Positions 30,867 through 40,857 of a stretch of 64,000 nucleotides of DNA are shown in pieces. The translations under genes were made by a program, and so were the position numbers. The notes below the pieces were generated by a model. That model did not search any database. It was not told the DNA's origin and was given only the letters and a program-made list of their open reading frames with translations. Source of the DNA: Nitrospira sp. (GTDB taxonomy: Bacteria > Nitrospirota > Nitrospiria > Nitrospirales > Nitrospiraceae); contig JALHMZ010000008.1 of the NCBI GenBank assembly GCA_022843785.1, positions 101,774-165,773 of the forward strand, written 5' to 3'. Each line of letters starts with the position of its first letter. Positions within the stretch are counted from its first letter, which is position 1.

Positions 30867-31997
30867 ATGACATTGTCATCGACTGTATCGGTCTCGCTTG
30901 GTGAGCGGAGCTACAAGATTCTGATTCAAGCCGGTCTCTTGAGTCGGCTTGAAGGAAGGTTGAACGAACTGGCGGTGAAAGGGAAAGTCGGCGTGGTGAC
31001 GGATCGTCATGTAGCCGGGTACTACCTGAGCGGAATGCTGCAGCAGCTGAAGAAGTGCGGCGTCGACGCAGTTCCTATTGTACTGCCTCCCGGTGAACGG
31101 TCGAAGAAGCTGGATACGATCACGCACATTGTTGATGTGATGGCGCGTCATCGGTTTGAGCGGTCGTCGTTTCTCTTTGCACTTGGCGGAGGTGTGGTCG
31201 GCGATTTAGCAGGATTTGCGGCGGCGATCTATCAGCGCGGCATCCCGTTCATTCAGATTCCAACCACCCTCATTGCCCAGTCTGATTCGAGCGTCGGGGG
31301 AAAGACAGGAGTCGATCATCGGCTGGGCAAGAATCTGATCGGAGCGTTCTATCAACCCAAGGAAGTATGGATTGATCCGCTGACGCTTCGGACTTTGCCG
31401 ATGCGCGAATGGATTGCCGGGCTGGCGGAGGTCATCAAGTATGGCATTATCGCGGATGAGGGGTTTTTTTCGTACCTTGAGCGGGAGATGCCCGGTTTGC
31501 TGAAACGCAAACCAGATATTGTCGCAGCGGCAGTGAAGCGGTCTTGCGAAATCAAAGCGCAAGTGGTCGCCGCGGATGAGCGGGAGTCTGACCGGCGGCG
31601 CATCCTCAATTATGGGCATACGATTGGACATGCGCTTGAAACGCTGGGTCGATACGAATCGCTTATTCATGGTGAGGCTGTCGGGATTGGGTTGGTTCAA
31701 GAAGCTGACGTTGCATGTTTTCTCGAGGCCTGTGATCGCAATGTCGTGCAACGTATTCAAGCCATTGTCCAGGCCGCCGGCCTGCCCGATCGCATGCCGC
31801 AGTGGACGGCGGCCAAAATCTGGAAGGCGATGCTTCATGACAAGAAAGTGTCCGGAGGCCAGGTTGTCGGTGTGTGGCCGGAACGGATCGGACATGTTCG
31901 GATGATGCCGATCAATGAACCGACTTTTTCCCAATGGCATCAAACGCTGCCTAAGCTCACTTCCGGCAAGAGCCTCTCCCGCAAGAAGACGGTCTAA
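30867..31997 (+). CDS. aroB: 3-dehydroquinate synthase
   Basis: AroB, 376 residues, converts DAHP to 3-dehydroquinate, the second step of the shikimate pathway, using NAD and a divalent metal. The NAD-binding ALGGGVVGDLAGFAAA, the VIKYGIIADEGFF block, and the metal-ligand region with LNYGHTIGHALE and IHGEAVGIG are present. It is often adjacent to pilQ, as here. Confidence 0.96.
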   Translation: MTLSSTVSVSLGERSYKILIQAGLLSRLEGRLNELAVKGKVGVVTDRHVAGYYLSGMLQQLKKCGVDAVPIVLPPGERSKKLDTITHIVDVMARHRFERSSFLFALGGGVVGDLAGFAAAIYQRGIPFIQIPTTLIAQSDSSVGGKTGVDHRLGKNLIGAFYQPKEVWIDPLTLRTLPMREWIAGLAEVIKYGIIADEGFFSYLEREMPGLLKRKPDIVAAAVKRSCEIKAQVVAADERESDRRRILNYGHTIGHALETLGRYESLIHGEAVGIGLVQEADVACFLEACDRNVVQRIQAIVQAAGLPDRMPQWTAAKIWKAMLHDKKVSGGQVVGVWPERIGHVRMMPINEPTFSQWHQTLPKLTSGKSLSRKKTV

Positions 31998-32020
31998 CAG
32001 AGACGGTAGGTGTCTGCCTG

Positions 32021-33799
32021 ATGCGCATACTTCGGATTGCCATGGCACAGATTGACCCGACGGTCGGTGATATTTCCGGCAATATGCGGCTCGTCAAAGC
32101 GTGGATCAAGGAGGCGCGGAAGGCCGGCGCCGATCTGGTGGTGTTTCCGGAATTGACGGTGACCGGCTACCCTCCTGAAGATTTGCTTTTGAAACCGCGG
32201 TTTGCGTCGGACAACCGGCGGGCGCTCGACGAGATCGCGAAAGAGTGTACGGGGCTTGTGGCTGTGATCGGGTATGTCGGCCAAGGTTGTGCGGGCAGAG
32301 GAAAGTCACAGGCAGCCTGTACCGCCACCGTAGGCGGGCACGAACTATTTAATGCGGCGGCGGTTGTCGCAGGCCGGCGGGTCATCGCCCGATACAGCAA
32401 ATGGATCCTCCCGAACTACGGCGTCTTTGACGAAAGCCGGTATTTCCATCCCGGCCGCCACATGGTACTGATGACGCTACGTGGTGTGGCAGTCGCTGTC
32501 AGCATTTGTGAGGACATCTGGTCGCCGGACGGGCCCACTTCCATGCAGGCGGCAGCGGGGGCGGAAGTGATCGTGAATATCAATGCGTCGCCGTTCCATA
32601 TTGGGAAGAGCCGTGCGCGCGAGCAGGTGCTGGCAACCAGGGCCAGGGAAAACGGAATCATTCTGACATATACCAACATGGTCGGGGGACAGGATGAATT
32701 GGTGTTTGACGGCAACAGCATGATCGTCAATCAAACGGGTGAGGTGATCGCCCGGGGGAAGGCATTTGCAGAGGATTTAATCCTCACAGATCTTTCGGTG
32801 GACGCGGTTGTGCGAACTCGGATGGTGCAGGGGCGGAGAAAACGCTTCACGGCTGCCATGGCAGCTGCCGTCGAACGAGTGACGATTAAACTTCCTACGC
32901 GTTCAGCAAAACGCTCGCACATGGTGCCGTCTCTGGAGGCGTTACTTGGGGATTCCGATGCCGTCTATTGCGCACTGGTACTGGGTGTGCAGGATTATAT
33001 GCGGAAGAATGGATTTCGCAAGGTCGTGATCGGACTGAGTGGAGGAATCGACAGTGCGCTGACAGCGGTCGTGGCGGTTGATGCGCTGGGTCCTGATAAT
33101 GTGCTGGGAATATTCATGCCGTCGCCGTATACATCAGCTGAGAGCGCGGAAGATGTAGAGGAGCTCAGCCATCGGATCGGCATCGAGTATCGGACTATCC
33201 CGATTACACCGACGTTTGAATCCTACCGGTCTGCTCTGGCCCCGAGCTTTCATGGGAAGGCGGTCGATACGACGGAGGAAAATCTGCAGGCCCGCATTCG
33301 CGGGAATATTTTGATGGCGTATTCGAACAAGTTCGGTCACCTGGTGTTGACGACCGGCAATAAGAGCGAAATGAGTGTCGGCTATGCCACGTTGTATGGT
33401 GATATGGCCGGCGGTTTTGCGGTGATCAAGGACGTACCGAAAACCATGGTGTATGAGTTATCCCGGCTTCGGAATCTTCGGGGCCGTACTCATGTCATTC
33501 CGAAACGGATTTTAGATCGGCCCCCTAGCGCCGAACTGAGACCCAATCAGAAGGACGAAGATTCCTTGCCGGCCTATGCCGTTCTTGACCCCATTCTTCG
33601 ATTCTACGTGGAAGAGAACCGTTCGATCGAAGAAATCGTTGATGCAGGATTCGACCGTGCCACAGTAGCGCGAGTGGTGGCCATGGTGGATGGCAGTGAG
33701 TTCAAACGTCGCCAAGCGCCTATCGGCATCAAGGTCACACATCGGGCGTTCGGCAAGGATTGTCGAATGCCCATCACCAACGGGTATCGCAATTCGTAA
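32021..33799 (+). CDS. nadE: glutamine-dependent NAD+ synthetase
   Basis: Two-domain NAD synthetase, 592 residues, amidates nicotinate adenine dinucleotide. The N-terminal nitrilase-like glutaminase has the Glu in FPELTVTGYPPED, the Lys in SKWILPNYGVFDE and the nucleophile Cys in SICEDIW. The C-terminal synthetase (from about residue 300) has the PP-loop LSGGIDSAL and NKSEMSVGYAT. It lies 23 bp after aroB. Confidence 0.96.
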   Translation: MRILRIAMAQIDPTVGDISGNMRLVKAWIKEARKAGADLVVFPELTVTGYPPEDLLLKPRFASDNRRALDEIAKECTGLVAVIGYVGQGCAGRGKSQAACTATVGGHELFNAAAVVAGRRVIARYSKWILPNYGVFDESRYFHPGRHMVLMTLRGVAVAVSICEDIWSPDGPTSMQAAAGAEVIVNINASPFHIGKSRAREQVLATRARENGIILTYTNMVGGQDELVFDGNSMIVNQTGEVIARGKAFAEDLILTDLSVDAVVRTRMVQGRRKRFTAAMAAAVERVTIKLPTRSAKRSHMVPSLEALLGDSDAVYCALVLGVQDYMRKNGFRKVVIGLSGGIDSALTAVVAVDALGPDNVLGIFMPSPYTSAESAEDVEELSHRIGIEYRTIPITPTFESYRSALAPSFHGKAVDTTEENLQARIRGNILMAYSNKFGHLVLTTGNKSEMSVGYATLYGDMAGGFAVIKDVPKTMVYELSRLRNLRGRTHVIPKRILDRPPSAELRPNQKDEDSLPAYAVLDPILRFYVEENRSIEEIVDAGFDRATVARVVAMVDGSEFKRRQAPIGIKVTHRAFGKDCRMPITNGYRNS

Positions 33800-34447
<648 letters not shown>

Positions 34448-34639
34448 CGAGGATTGGAACTCCAACAGCATCCTGTCGTGTTGGAATCGAGAACGAACCG
34501 TCCATAATGCAGTATCGCGTGGATTGGGAGTTGAGATGGGAGCCGGGTCAGATAGCAGGTAGAACATGATTTCAGCCAAAGGCAGCATGGGTCGAAAGAC
34601 GGGCCGGTCATTGCGGATCAGCTCTGAAAGGAGGAGGGG

Positions 34640-36049
34640 ATGAACGTGCGAGAAGTGTTGGAGTTTGCCAAGAAGCACAGGGTCCAGATGGTGGACCTGA
34701 AGTTCGTGGATCTGCCGGGAGTGTGGCAGCACATGAGCATCCCTGTAAGCGAACTGACGGAAGATCTGTTCAAGGACGGCTCCGGCCTCGACGGGTCCTC
34801 CATTCGTGGCTGGAAGGCGATCAACAACAGTGATCTGTTGATGGTCCCCGATCCCGCGACGGCCTGTCTGGATCCCTTCACGGCAGTGCCGACGCTCAGC
34901 CTTACCGGCAATGTGGTGGACCCTATCTCACGCGAGAATTATGAGCGTGACCCAAGGTTTATTGCCCAGAAGGCAGAGAAGTATCTTCAAAGCACGAAGA
35001 TCGGTGATGCATCTTTTTGGGGGCCTGAAGCCGAATTCTTTATCTTCGACCATGCCCGCTACGATCAGACCAGCAACAGCGGGTACTACTTTCTCGATTC
35101 CGAGGAAGGCGCATGGAACATGGGGCAGGAGGGATTTAATTTGGGCGGCAAGCTCCGCCACAAGCAAGGCTACTTCCCTGTGGCTCCCGCGGATACGCAA
35201 CAGGACATCCGCAGCGAAATGGTCCTCGAGATGGAAAAAGTCGGTATCGTTGTTGAGAAACATCATCACGAAACGGCATCGGCCGGCCAGGCTGAGATCG
35301 ATATCCGGTTCGATTCGCTGGTGAAGACGGCGGACAAGATGATGATGTACAAATACATCGTCAAGAATGTGGCCCGCCGGCATGGCAAAACCGCGACGTT
35401 CATGCCGAAGCCAATTTTCGGCGACGCCGGCTCCGGCATGCACACCCATCAGAGTATCTGGAAAGAAGGGAAGCCCCTATTCGCCGGTAAGGATTATGCG
35501 GGTGTGTCACAGATGTGTTTGCATTACATCGGTGGGATTCTCAAGCATGCGCCGGCGCTGGCGGCCTTTACCAATCCGACGACCAATTCATACAAGCGGA
35601 TCACGCCGGGATTCGAAGCGCCGGTGCTGCTCGCCTATTCCAGCCGAAATCGGTCGGCGGGGATCCGTATCCCGATGTATTCGCCCAGCCCGAAGGCCAA
35701 ACGGATTGAAGTACGGTTTCCCGATCCTGCCTGCAATCCCTATTTGGCGTTTGCCGCGATGCTCATGGCCGGCCTCGACGGGATTCAGAATAAGATTAAT
35801 CCGGGCGAACCTGCAGAAAAAGATCTCTACGATCTTGACCCCAAAGAGGCGGCCAACATCAGAACGATGCCCGGGAGTCTCAATGAAGCGATCGACAGTC
35901 TGGAAAAAGACCATCAGTTTCTCCTTAAGGGAGAGGTCTTTACAGAGGATTTGATCGAAGCCTGGATCGGCTACAAGAGAAATAAAGAGATCGATCCGAT
36001 GCGGCTTCGCCCGCATCCCTACGAGTTTTTCCTCTATTACGATGTCTAG
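34640..36049 (+). CDS. glnA: glutamine synthetase type I
   Basis: GlnA, 469 residues, dodecameric glutamine synthetase. DGSSIRGW, the EAEFFIFD metal-binding motif, GSGMHTHQS, the NRSAGIRIP block and the C-terminal [13 protein letters not shown] are all present. Tyr397 (codon at 35828-35830) lies in DLYDLDPKE, the adenylylation site of the beta subtype, so control by a GlnE-type enzyme is expected, and two GlnE-like genes lie at 44.8-48.9 kb. A short hairpin (TCCAACA/TGTTGGA, 34461-34485) lies in the leader. Confidence 0.97.
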   Translation: MNVREVLEFAKKHRVQMVDLKFVDLPGVWQHMSIPVSELTEDLFKDGSGLDGSSIRGWKAINNSDLLMVPDPATACLDPFTAVPTLSLTGNVVDPISRENYERDPRFIAQKAEKYLQSTKIGDASFWGPEAEFFIFDHARYDQTSNSGYYFLDSEEGAWNMGQEGFNLGGKLRHKQGYFPVAPADTQQDIRSEMVLEMEKVGIVVEKHHHETASAGQAEIDIRFDSLVKTADKMMMYKYIVKNVARRHGKTATFMPKPIFGDAGSGMHTHQSIWKEGKPLFAGKDYAGVSQMCLHYIGGILKHAPALAAFTNPTTNSYKRITPGFEAPVLLAYSSRNRSAGIRIPMYSPSPKAKRIEVRFPDPACNPYLAFAAMLMAGLDGIQNKINPGEPAEKDLYDLDPKEAANIRTMPGSLNEAIDSLEKDHQFLLKGEVFTEDLIEAWIGYKRNKEIDPMRLRPHPYEFFLYYDV

Positions 36050-36064
36050 CTAAGAAGAGAGCGG

Positions 36065-36098
36065 ACCGGCACAGCCAAATGATCTTTGCTGTGCCGGT
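36065..36098 (+). terminator. terminator after glnA
   Basis: An 11-bp perfect stem ACCGGCACAGC/GCTGTGCCGGT with a 12-base loop, 16 bp after the glnA stop. The T-run is weak (TG TTG follows). Confidence 0.65.
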
Positions 36099-36480
36099 TG
36101 TTGAGAAGATCGCGACCGTCGAGTATTGCCCCTCCTTTTCCGGATATCGGATTTTCGATTCAAGTCCATAGGTGATGTCAGTTCCGCCTGCCCCTAGCCA
36201 CAGCATGGTGGTATCTGGCGGTCTGTTCTCCGCAGACACGTATAGTACCTATTCCCCACACAGTGTAGTGCCGTCCGCCCCTATTTTCATGCAAGGTTAG
36301 AGGTGGCCTGTACCATACGGACCATTCTGTTGGGGGTAGCCTTCTCTTTCTACATGGGAATGATGGTAAGTGCTTGAAATTACGAGAGAGTTAATTGGCT
36401 CTGTAGGGCCTCATTTTTGCTCAACAGGCTACCTTGGCTGCCTGTGACAATATGCGGACGCAACATGCGGAGGAATTGGC
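36099..36480. other. intergenic region before the TPR-PilZ gene
   Basis: I see no gene here. Short frames exist but none has a ribosome site or recognisable composition. The GGAGG at 36470-36474 just before 36481 serves the next gene. Confidence 0.4.
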
Positions 36481-37419
36481 ATGGATCAACAAAAGTCCTC
36501 AGTCGAATGCTATGAACGAGGGTTGGTGCTCAAGCGGATAGGCATGTGTCATGAGGCGATAGAAAATTTTAAAACAGCTGCCCTGAATCCAGAGTATGCC
36601 GGGAGAGCGCATGTGCATATAGCCTTGTGTTTGAAGGCCGATGGCAACGAGGAGGAAGCGGTTGTGGCATTCCGGAAGGCATTTGCCTCGCCCTCATTGT
36701 CATCCGAAGAACGACGGCACATTCTCTATCACATCGGTCAGACGCTGGAATCGTTAGGCCGATATGCGGAAAGTCTTGAGGCGTATGGCAAGTTGAGAAA
36801 CGAGGATCCTGAGTTCCGTGATGTGACACAAAAGATCAAACGACTGTGCGACAGCGGGCGACGGACATGTTCAGAGTCTGAAACGTCGTGGCAGTCCTGG
36901 ATGGACGAGGCGCGAACATTGACGCCAACCGTTCTGGCCTTGCTGGAACAGACGGGAGAATGGTTAGGCCGGCAGGCGGAAACACTTAAAGGGCATCGCT
37001 GGTTCCAGAAGGCGAATTCCGCTTCTCCGGATAGGACCGGCCAGGACCCCTATTCGATCGCAATGGCCAAGCGACGGAATCAGTCCGCTGGACGGGATCG
37101 CATGGTCAACACACGTCGGCATGCCCGTGTGCCGGTACGTTTGCGAAGCCAGTTTTCAGCGGACGGTCGAACTGTGGGAGGCGAGGGAGAACTGCGTGAT
37201 CTCTCTCCATGGGGTTGCCGCATGACGAGTACGGTGGCTGTTCCTATTGGAGCAGACTTGAAGTGCCGTATTTTCCCAAAGGGGGCAGGATCTCCCTTTG
37301 TTATTGATGGAGCAACCGTGCGCTGGATCAGCCGTGAAGAGTTCGGCCTTGCCTTCACCAAGATGCATCCCGGGGTTCAGCAGCAAATCGAACAACTGTG
37401 CAGTGCTCAGGCTGCGTGA
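36481..37419 (+). CDS. TPR and PilZ domain protein
   Basis: 312 residues, not recognised as a named protein. The N-terminal 120 residues form TPR-like helices (YERGLVLKRIGMCHEAIENF, then ALCLKADGNEEEAVVAFRKAF). The C-terminal 95 residues are a PilZ domain with RRHAR (RxxxR) and DLSPWGCR (DxSxxG), the c-di-GMP binding signature. It probably acts as a cytosolic c-di-GMP responsive scaffold; a link to the pili encoded at 25.6-30.6 kb is only a guess. RBS GGAGG precedes the ATG. Confidence 0.85.
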   Translation: MDQQKSSVECYERGLVLKRIGMCHEAIENFKTAALNPEYAGRAHVHIALCLKADGNEEEAVVAFRKAFASPSLSSEERRHILYHIGQTLESLGRYAESLEAYGKLRNEDPEFRDVTQKIKRLCDSGRRTCSESETSWQSWMDEARTLTPTVLALLEQTGEWLGRQAETLKGHRWFQKANSASPDRTGQDPYSIAMAKRRNQSAGRDRMVNTRRHARVPVRLRSQFSADGRTVGGEGELRDLSPWGCRMTSTVAVPIGADLKCRIFPKGAGSPFVIDGATVRWISREEFGLAFTKMHPGVQQQIEQLCSAQAA

Positions 37420-37524
37420 AGTGCGAAAAGTGAAACGTAGGGGGTGGGGAATACAAGGCAGGGCGCAGCAGGGAAGCACAGAGGGGCCTCGTGATACGGA
37501 CGTCAGCGACGGTTCTGTCGGGAA

Positions 37525-38598
37525 TCAATTTGCAGTCAGAGCGGGATAGTCGCTGTAGCCGTCGGGTCCGCCTCCATACAGGCGCTCGTAGTTGACCTCG
37601 TTGAGCGGGACTTGTTTCACGAAACGGTCGACCAAATCTGGGTTGGCGATGTACGGACGCCCGTACACAATCGCATCAGCCGCTCCGCAAGCCACCGTGG
37701 ACTCACCGCTCTCACGTGTATAGCTTCCGTTGCTCATCAACACACCCTGGAAATTCCGGCGAGCGACTGCCAGGATGGCTTGCTCCTCGGGTAAGGCATG
37801 GTTCTCGTGCCGTATTTCAAGGAACGCAATCCCTCGCCTGCTCAATTCATTCGCCACATAGGTCACCAACGCGGTTGGTTGACTATCGACCATGTCATTG
37901 AACGGGACCAGGGGCGAGATTCGCACTGCGACGCGTCCTGCGCCCCACACGCTGACGGCAGCATCAGTCACCTCCAGCAAAAACCGAGCACGGTTTTCGA
38001 TGGACCCGCCATAGACATCCGTGCGCCCGTTGACGCCGTCGCGCAAAAAGTTATCGATCAAATAGCCATGGGCCCCGTGAATTTGCACCCCGTCAAAGCC
38101 GGCACGTTGGGCGTTCTGCGCGGCGAGCCGGAACATCTCCACATACCGAGGGACTTCTTCGGTGCCGAGCGCCCGCGGGACTTCGTAGGGTTTGGCCCCT
38201 TTCGGGGTAGAAGTCACGCTATGACGAATCGCCACGGCGCTACTGGAGACTGGCTGGTCGCCGTCATTCAATAACGAGTGCGCAGCACGGCCGGGGTGCC
38301 AGATCTGCATGAAGATGCGGCCGCCCTTGGCATGCACAGCGTCTGTGACTCGTTGCCATCCGGCCACGTGTGCAGGGCTGTAAATGCCGCCTTCGCCCAT
38401 GAAGGCGCAGGCGTGGGCATCGACCATGGTGCATTCCGTCATGATGAGCCCGCTCGAGGCACGTTGAGAGTAATACTCCACCATCATGTCGTTAGGGATG
38501 TGAGAAGCTCCGGCCCGCACACGGGTGAGGGGAGCCATGACGATGCGATTGGGTAAGAGGGTGTCCCCGGCTTGGAGGGGCGTCAACAACGTGGCCAT
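37525..38598 (-). CDS. old yellow enzyme family alkene reductase
   Basis: 357 residues, similar to NemA/OYE flavoproteins that reduce activated C=C bonds of enones, maleimides or nitro compounds with NAD(P)H. The N-terminal NRIVMAPLTRVRAG, the GFDGVQIHGAHGYLIDNFL block (FMN/substrate site), NRARFLLEV and the C-terminal VACGAADAIVYGRPYIANPDLV are characteristic. The start at 38598 has GAAGGAG directly upstream; a longer frame to 38706 is not supported. It stands alone on the - strand. Confidence 0.92.
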   Translation of the reverse strand: MATLLTPLQAGDTLLPNRIVMAPLTRVRAGASHIPNDMMVEYYSQRASSGLIMTECTMVDAHACAFMGEGGIYSPAHVAGWQRVTDAVHAKGGRIFMQIWHPGRAAHSLLNDGDQPVSSSAVAIRHSVTSTPKGAKPYEVPRALGTEEVPRYVEMFRLAAQNAQRAGFDGVQIHGAHGYLIDNFLRDGVNGRTDVYGGSIENRARFLLEVTDAAVSVWGAGRVAVRISPLVPFNDMVDSQPTALVTYVANELSRRGIAFLEIRHENHALPEEQAILAVARRNFQGVLMSNGSYTRESGESTVACGAADAIVYGRPYIANPDLVDRFVKQVPLNEVNYERLYGGGPDGYSDYPALTAN

Positions 38599-38697
38599 CG
38601 GTGCTCCTTCGAGTAACGGGTGAATCGTCGATGAGAGAAGGTATAAGCGAGAGGGTGAGGGAGTCAAGGCAACAGATTGCGCAGCTGCATAGAATAT

Positions 38698-38730
38698 GGG
38701 CCGCACGTGTGATCGTCATGCGTGCGGCCC
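38698..38730. terminator. orphan hairpin
   Basis: GGGCCGCACG (38698-38707) pairs perfectly with CGTGCGGCCC (38721-38730) and CTCTGTTTTC follows on the + strand. It resembles a + strand terminator, yet there is no + strand gene upstream. The rest of 38599-39057 contains only the palindromic element below. Confidence 0.45.
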
Positions 38731-38797
38731 CTCTGTTTTCAGGCGCGACGCCCGTCTCAAATAACGCTATAGTGAGGGCTGTCAGTGGATCTCTCAG

Positions 38798-38986
38798 CCC
38801 GCATTATTCATGACGTTTCGTCGCGAAATCGTGCAGTCGCGTGGCGAGACAGGCACGCGGAGCCCTGAGGAACCGAGGCATACTTGAAACAGTATGTCGA
38901 GGTTGCGAGGGGCGAGCCTGCCTGCCGAAGGCTCGTCGCAGCAGCGAATCCGCGATTGCAGCAGAAGCGTTCATGAATAATGCGGG
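38798..38986. repeat. 189-bp palindromic repeat element
   Basis: The ends are a perfect 16-bp inverted repeat (CCCGCATTATTCATGA at 38798-38813 and its complement at 38971-38986). The centre is an imperfect hairpin, AACCGAGGCATACT/AGTATGTCGAGGTT around TGAAAC (38871-38904). The intervening halves are partly complementary too. There is no open reading frame of note and no obvious target-site duplication. It resembles a MITE or REP-type unit. Confidence 0.7.
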
Positions 38987-39057
38987 TTAGTGTGAGCATG
39001 ACTCGTTCTATTCAATAGCGATCTGTGATCAGACGTGACCGCTGAAAGGTGTTCACA

Positions 39058-39795
39058 ATGACATCGAACCCCGCTTTTTCTGCAAAACGGTATACGGTCG
39101 ATCGATTGCTTTCGAAGCTGGGCATTGCTTCACGTAGCACAAGCCAGGAGTGGGTCCGCGCCGGGCGTGTGCGGATCAATGGACGGGTGGTGTGCGACCC
39201 AGCGACCTGGGTCTTGTGGCCGAAGGACTCCATCTCGGTCGACGATAACCCGATTCACGATTCACTCAAGCGATGGATCCTCTTTCACAAGCCCAAAGGG
39301 GTCATCACGACTCATAGCGATGACCAGGCACGGAAGACCATCTTCGATGTGTTGCCGGAGGATTTGGGCTATCTGCATGCCGTCGGGCGGCTGGATCAGG
39401 CGACCAGCGGGCTCCTGCTGCTGACCAATGATTCCACCTTGTCGAACTATCTGACCGATCCGGCCAATAAGGTGATGCGGACGTACCTAGTGTCCGTGCG
39501 AGGCGAATTCACTGAAGCCCAAGCGAAAGAAGCCATGGTTGGAGTTGTCGATGCCGGTGAACGCCTCCAATGCCATAGTGTGAAGATTCAAAAGAGTTCA
39601 GGCCGTGAGTCGCATCTGGAAGTGGTGTTGGTCCAGGGAAAGAATCGTGAGATCCGCAGGTTGTTCCTGACACTGGGCCATGAAGTGACCAGGCTCAGGC
39701 GCATCCAATTTGGTCCATTCAAACTGGAAGATCTTCAGCCCGGTTCCTGGCGGGAGATGCCGATTGAAGCCGCCAGGGAAGCGCTCAGGCTATGA
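39058..39795 (+). CDS. pseudouridine synthase, RluB/RsuA family
   Basis: 245 residues. An N-terminal S4 RNA-binding domain (VDRLLSKLGIASRSTSQEWV, with GRVRINGRVV) is followed by the RsuA-type catalytic domain, with the nucleophilic Asp in VGRLDQATSGLLLLTND and the QGKNREIRRLF motif. It isomerises a uridine in rRNA; which one cannot be told from sequence. ATG 39058 has GAAAGG eight bases upstream; a GTG at 39049 is in frame but overlaps that site. Confidence 0.92.
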   Translation: MTSNPAFSAKRYTVDRLLSKLGIASRSTSQEWVRAGRVRINGRVVCDPATWVLWPKDSISVDDNPIHDSLKRWILFHKPKGVITTHSDDQARKTIFDVLPEDLGYLHAVGRLDQATSGLLLLTNDSTLSNYLTDPANKVMRTYLVSVRGEFTEAQAKEAMVGVVDAGERLQCHSVKIQKSSGRESHLEVVLVQGKNREIRRLFLTLGHEVTRLRRIQFGPFKLEDLQPGSWREMPIEAAREALRL

Positions 39796-39864
39796 GTGTT
39801 TGGTGCGTAGGTTGGATATTGGACGAGGAGAAGGGGCAGTAACGGTTGTGATGGGAGTCGCCTT

Positions 39865-40143
39865 CTAGGCGGCATGTGGAAAGAGGTCGTATCGTGCCGT
39901 TGGGGGAAGCATCGTGCTCTTGACCGGGCCGGCGGCAGACGAAGCGGGCGCCCATAATTCGTAGTCAAACCCTCGGCGTCGCAAACAGATCGCTCCCTGT
40001 CGGCTCAATGCATCCACACTCGTAAACACCTGGTTCCAGGTCGATTCCGGGAGGCAGGGCAGAATTTTGTCCAGCAAGATGGACCCTCGCTCGTGAACGA
40101 TGAGTAGGATCTTCGACTCTATGTAACCTGAGGCGATGTTCAT
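39865..40143 (-). CDS. small winged-helix-like protein
   Basis: 92 residues, hypothetical. ESKILLIVHERGSILLDKI, STWNQVFTSVDALSRQG and AICLRRRGFDYEL follow the helix-helix-helix-wing layout of small winged-helix proteins, and I recall similar short proteins in Nitrospira genomes. The start at 40143 follows AAGGAG about 14 bases upstream. Alternative: a longer form beginning at 40179. It is convergent with the pseudouridine synthase gene. DNA binding is inferred from the fold pattern only. Confidence 0.6.
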   Translation of the reverse strand: MNIASGYIESKILLIVHERGSILLDKILPCLPESTWNQVFTSVDALSRQGAICLRRRGFDYELWAPASSAAGPVKSTMLPPTARYDLFPHAA

Positions 40144-40179
40144 ACGCGATCTCTCTGCTCCTTCTGTGTGAGATCCCAT

Positions 40180-40191
40180 TCGATATATCGA
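40180..40191. promoter_or_regulatory. perfect palindrome upstream of the winged-helix gene
   Basis: TCGATATATCGA, a 12-bp perfect palindrome 36 bp upstream of the start of the - strand gene at 40143. It could be an operator for that protein, but short AT-centred palindromes also occur by chance. Confidence 0.3.
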
Positions 40192-40299
40192 TGGACATGG
40201 TACTGCGCGTGCATTGCAGGATCATGAGTGCCGCGTAAAACTTCTGTTAACCTCGATTAGAGAAGCAGAGGTATGCGGCGGGGGTCCTGTGGGCTGCTT

Positions 40300-40408
40300 C
40301 CTGGCGGGTCAGCTCTCTATTGGGGCAGTCTTCTGCACAATGGCAGCGAAGCAGGGTAAGGGGCCCCAGACATTCAGTCACGAGTTGCGAGGAAAGGAAG
40401 CTTCTTGA
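40300..40408 (+). pseudogene. relic of a BrnA-type antitoxin C-terminus
   Basis: The translation MAAKQGKGPQTFSHEL at 40340-40387, ending in a stop at 40406-40408, closely matches MAAKQGKGYQTLIHEL at the C-terminus of the intact antitoxin at 41380-41673. DNA similarity continues patchily upstream to about 40300 (CAGCTC..CTATT) with an apparent deletion. No toxin remnant is recognisable. The remainder of 40144-40450 shows nothing else. It is a decayed duplicate or an older insertion of the same module. Confidence 0.6.
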
Positions 40409-40450
40409 TCAGCGTGATGTGGGGAGTTTCTGTAGCGCCGCTCAGACTCG

Positions 40451-40696
40451 TCAGGAAAGAATAGCCGGAGATTCGAATCGCCGAAAAGAGGAAAAGACAA
40501 CGGGTAAATGACTGACTTCGGTCCACGACAGTATTGCAATCGTTTGCTCTGCCCCGAGAAAAGACTGAAGCAGCAGGAAGATACCGATGCTGAGGGCAAT
40601 GATACTAGGCCAGATGACCGAGAGAGCACCGAAAACGAATACAACCGTCATGGCCTCCAAAGCATGCCGGCCGAACCGGACATTGGGCGTCATCAT
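40451..40696 (-). CDS. small hydrophobic protein
   Basis: 81 residues, hypothetical. A hydrophobic block (EAMTVVFVFGALSVIWPSII and ALSIGIFLLLQSFLG) could form one long or two short membrane helices. The start at 40696 follows GGGAGG seven bases upstream, which favours it over the longer frame to 40843. No family is recognised. It lies in the accessory patch between the antitoxin relic and brnT. Confidence 0.45.
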   Translation of the reverse strand: MMTPNVRFGRHALEAMTVVFVFGALSVIWPSIIALSIGIFLLLQSFLGAEQTIAILSWTEVSHLPVVFSSFRRFESPAILS

Positions 40697-40788
40697 GAGG
40701 GCCCTCCCTGGTCTGCGCTCTACCAAATGCATGACAGGCATAGATGTAAACTGACGGTATAATACTACCTGAGGAGGCCTAACTAGCA

Positions 40789-40857
40789 ACTGGGCATGAG
40801 ACCTAATGCCTAGTGGGCATGAGGCCCAGTAGCGACTGGGCACATTACCTACTAAGC
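40789..40857. repeat. three imperfect 23-bp tandem repeats
   Basis: Units start at 40789, 40812 and 40835 and share ACTGGGCATGAG or close variants, in register at 23 bp. They sit about 95 bp upstream of the small membrane protein on the - strand. Function unknown. Confidence 0.5.

Noticed and set aside
30668..30904. 78-codon + frame between pilQ and aroB
   Set aside because: It overlaps the aroB start out of frame, lacks a ribosome site and has no recognisable features.
37612..38556. Several + strand frames opposite the old yellow enzyme gene
   Set aside because: Shadows of a clear conserved - strand gene.
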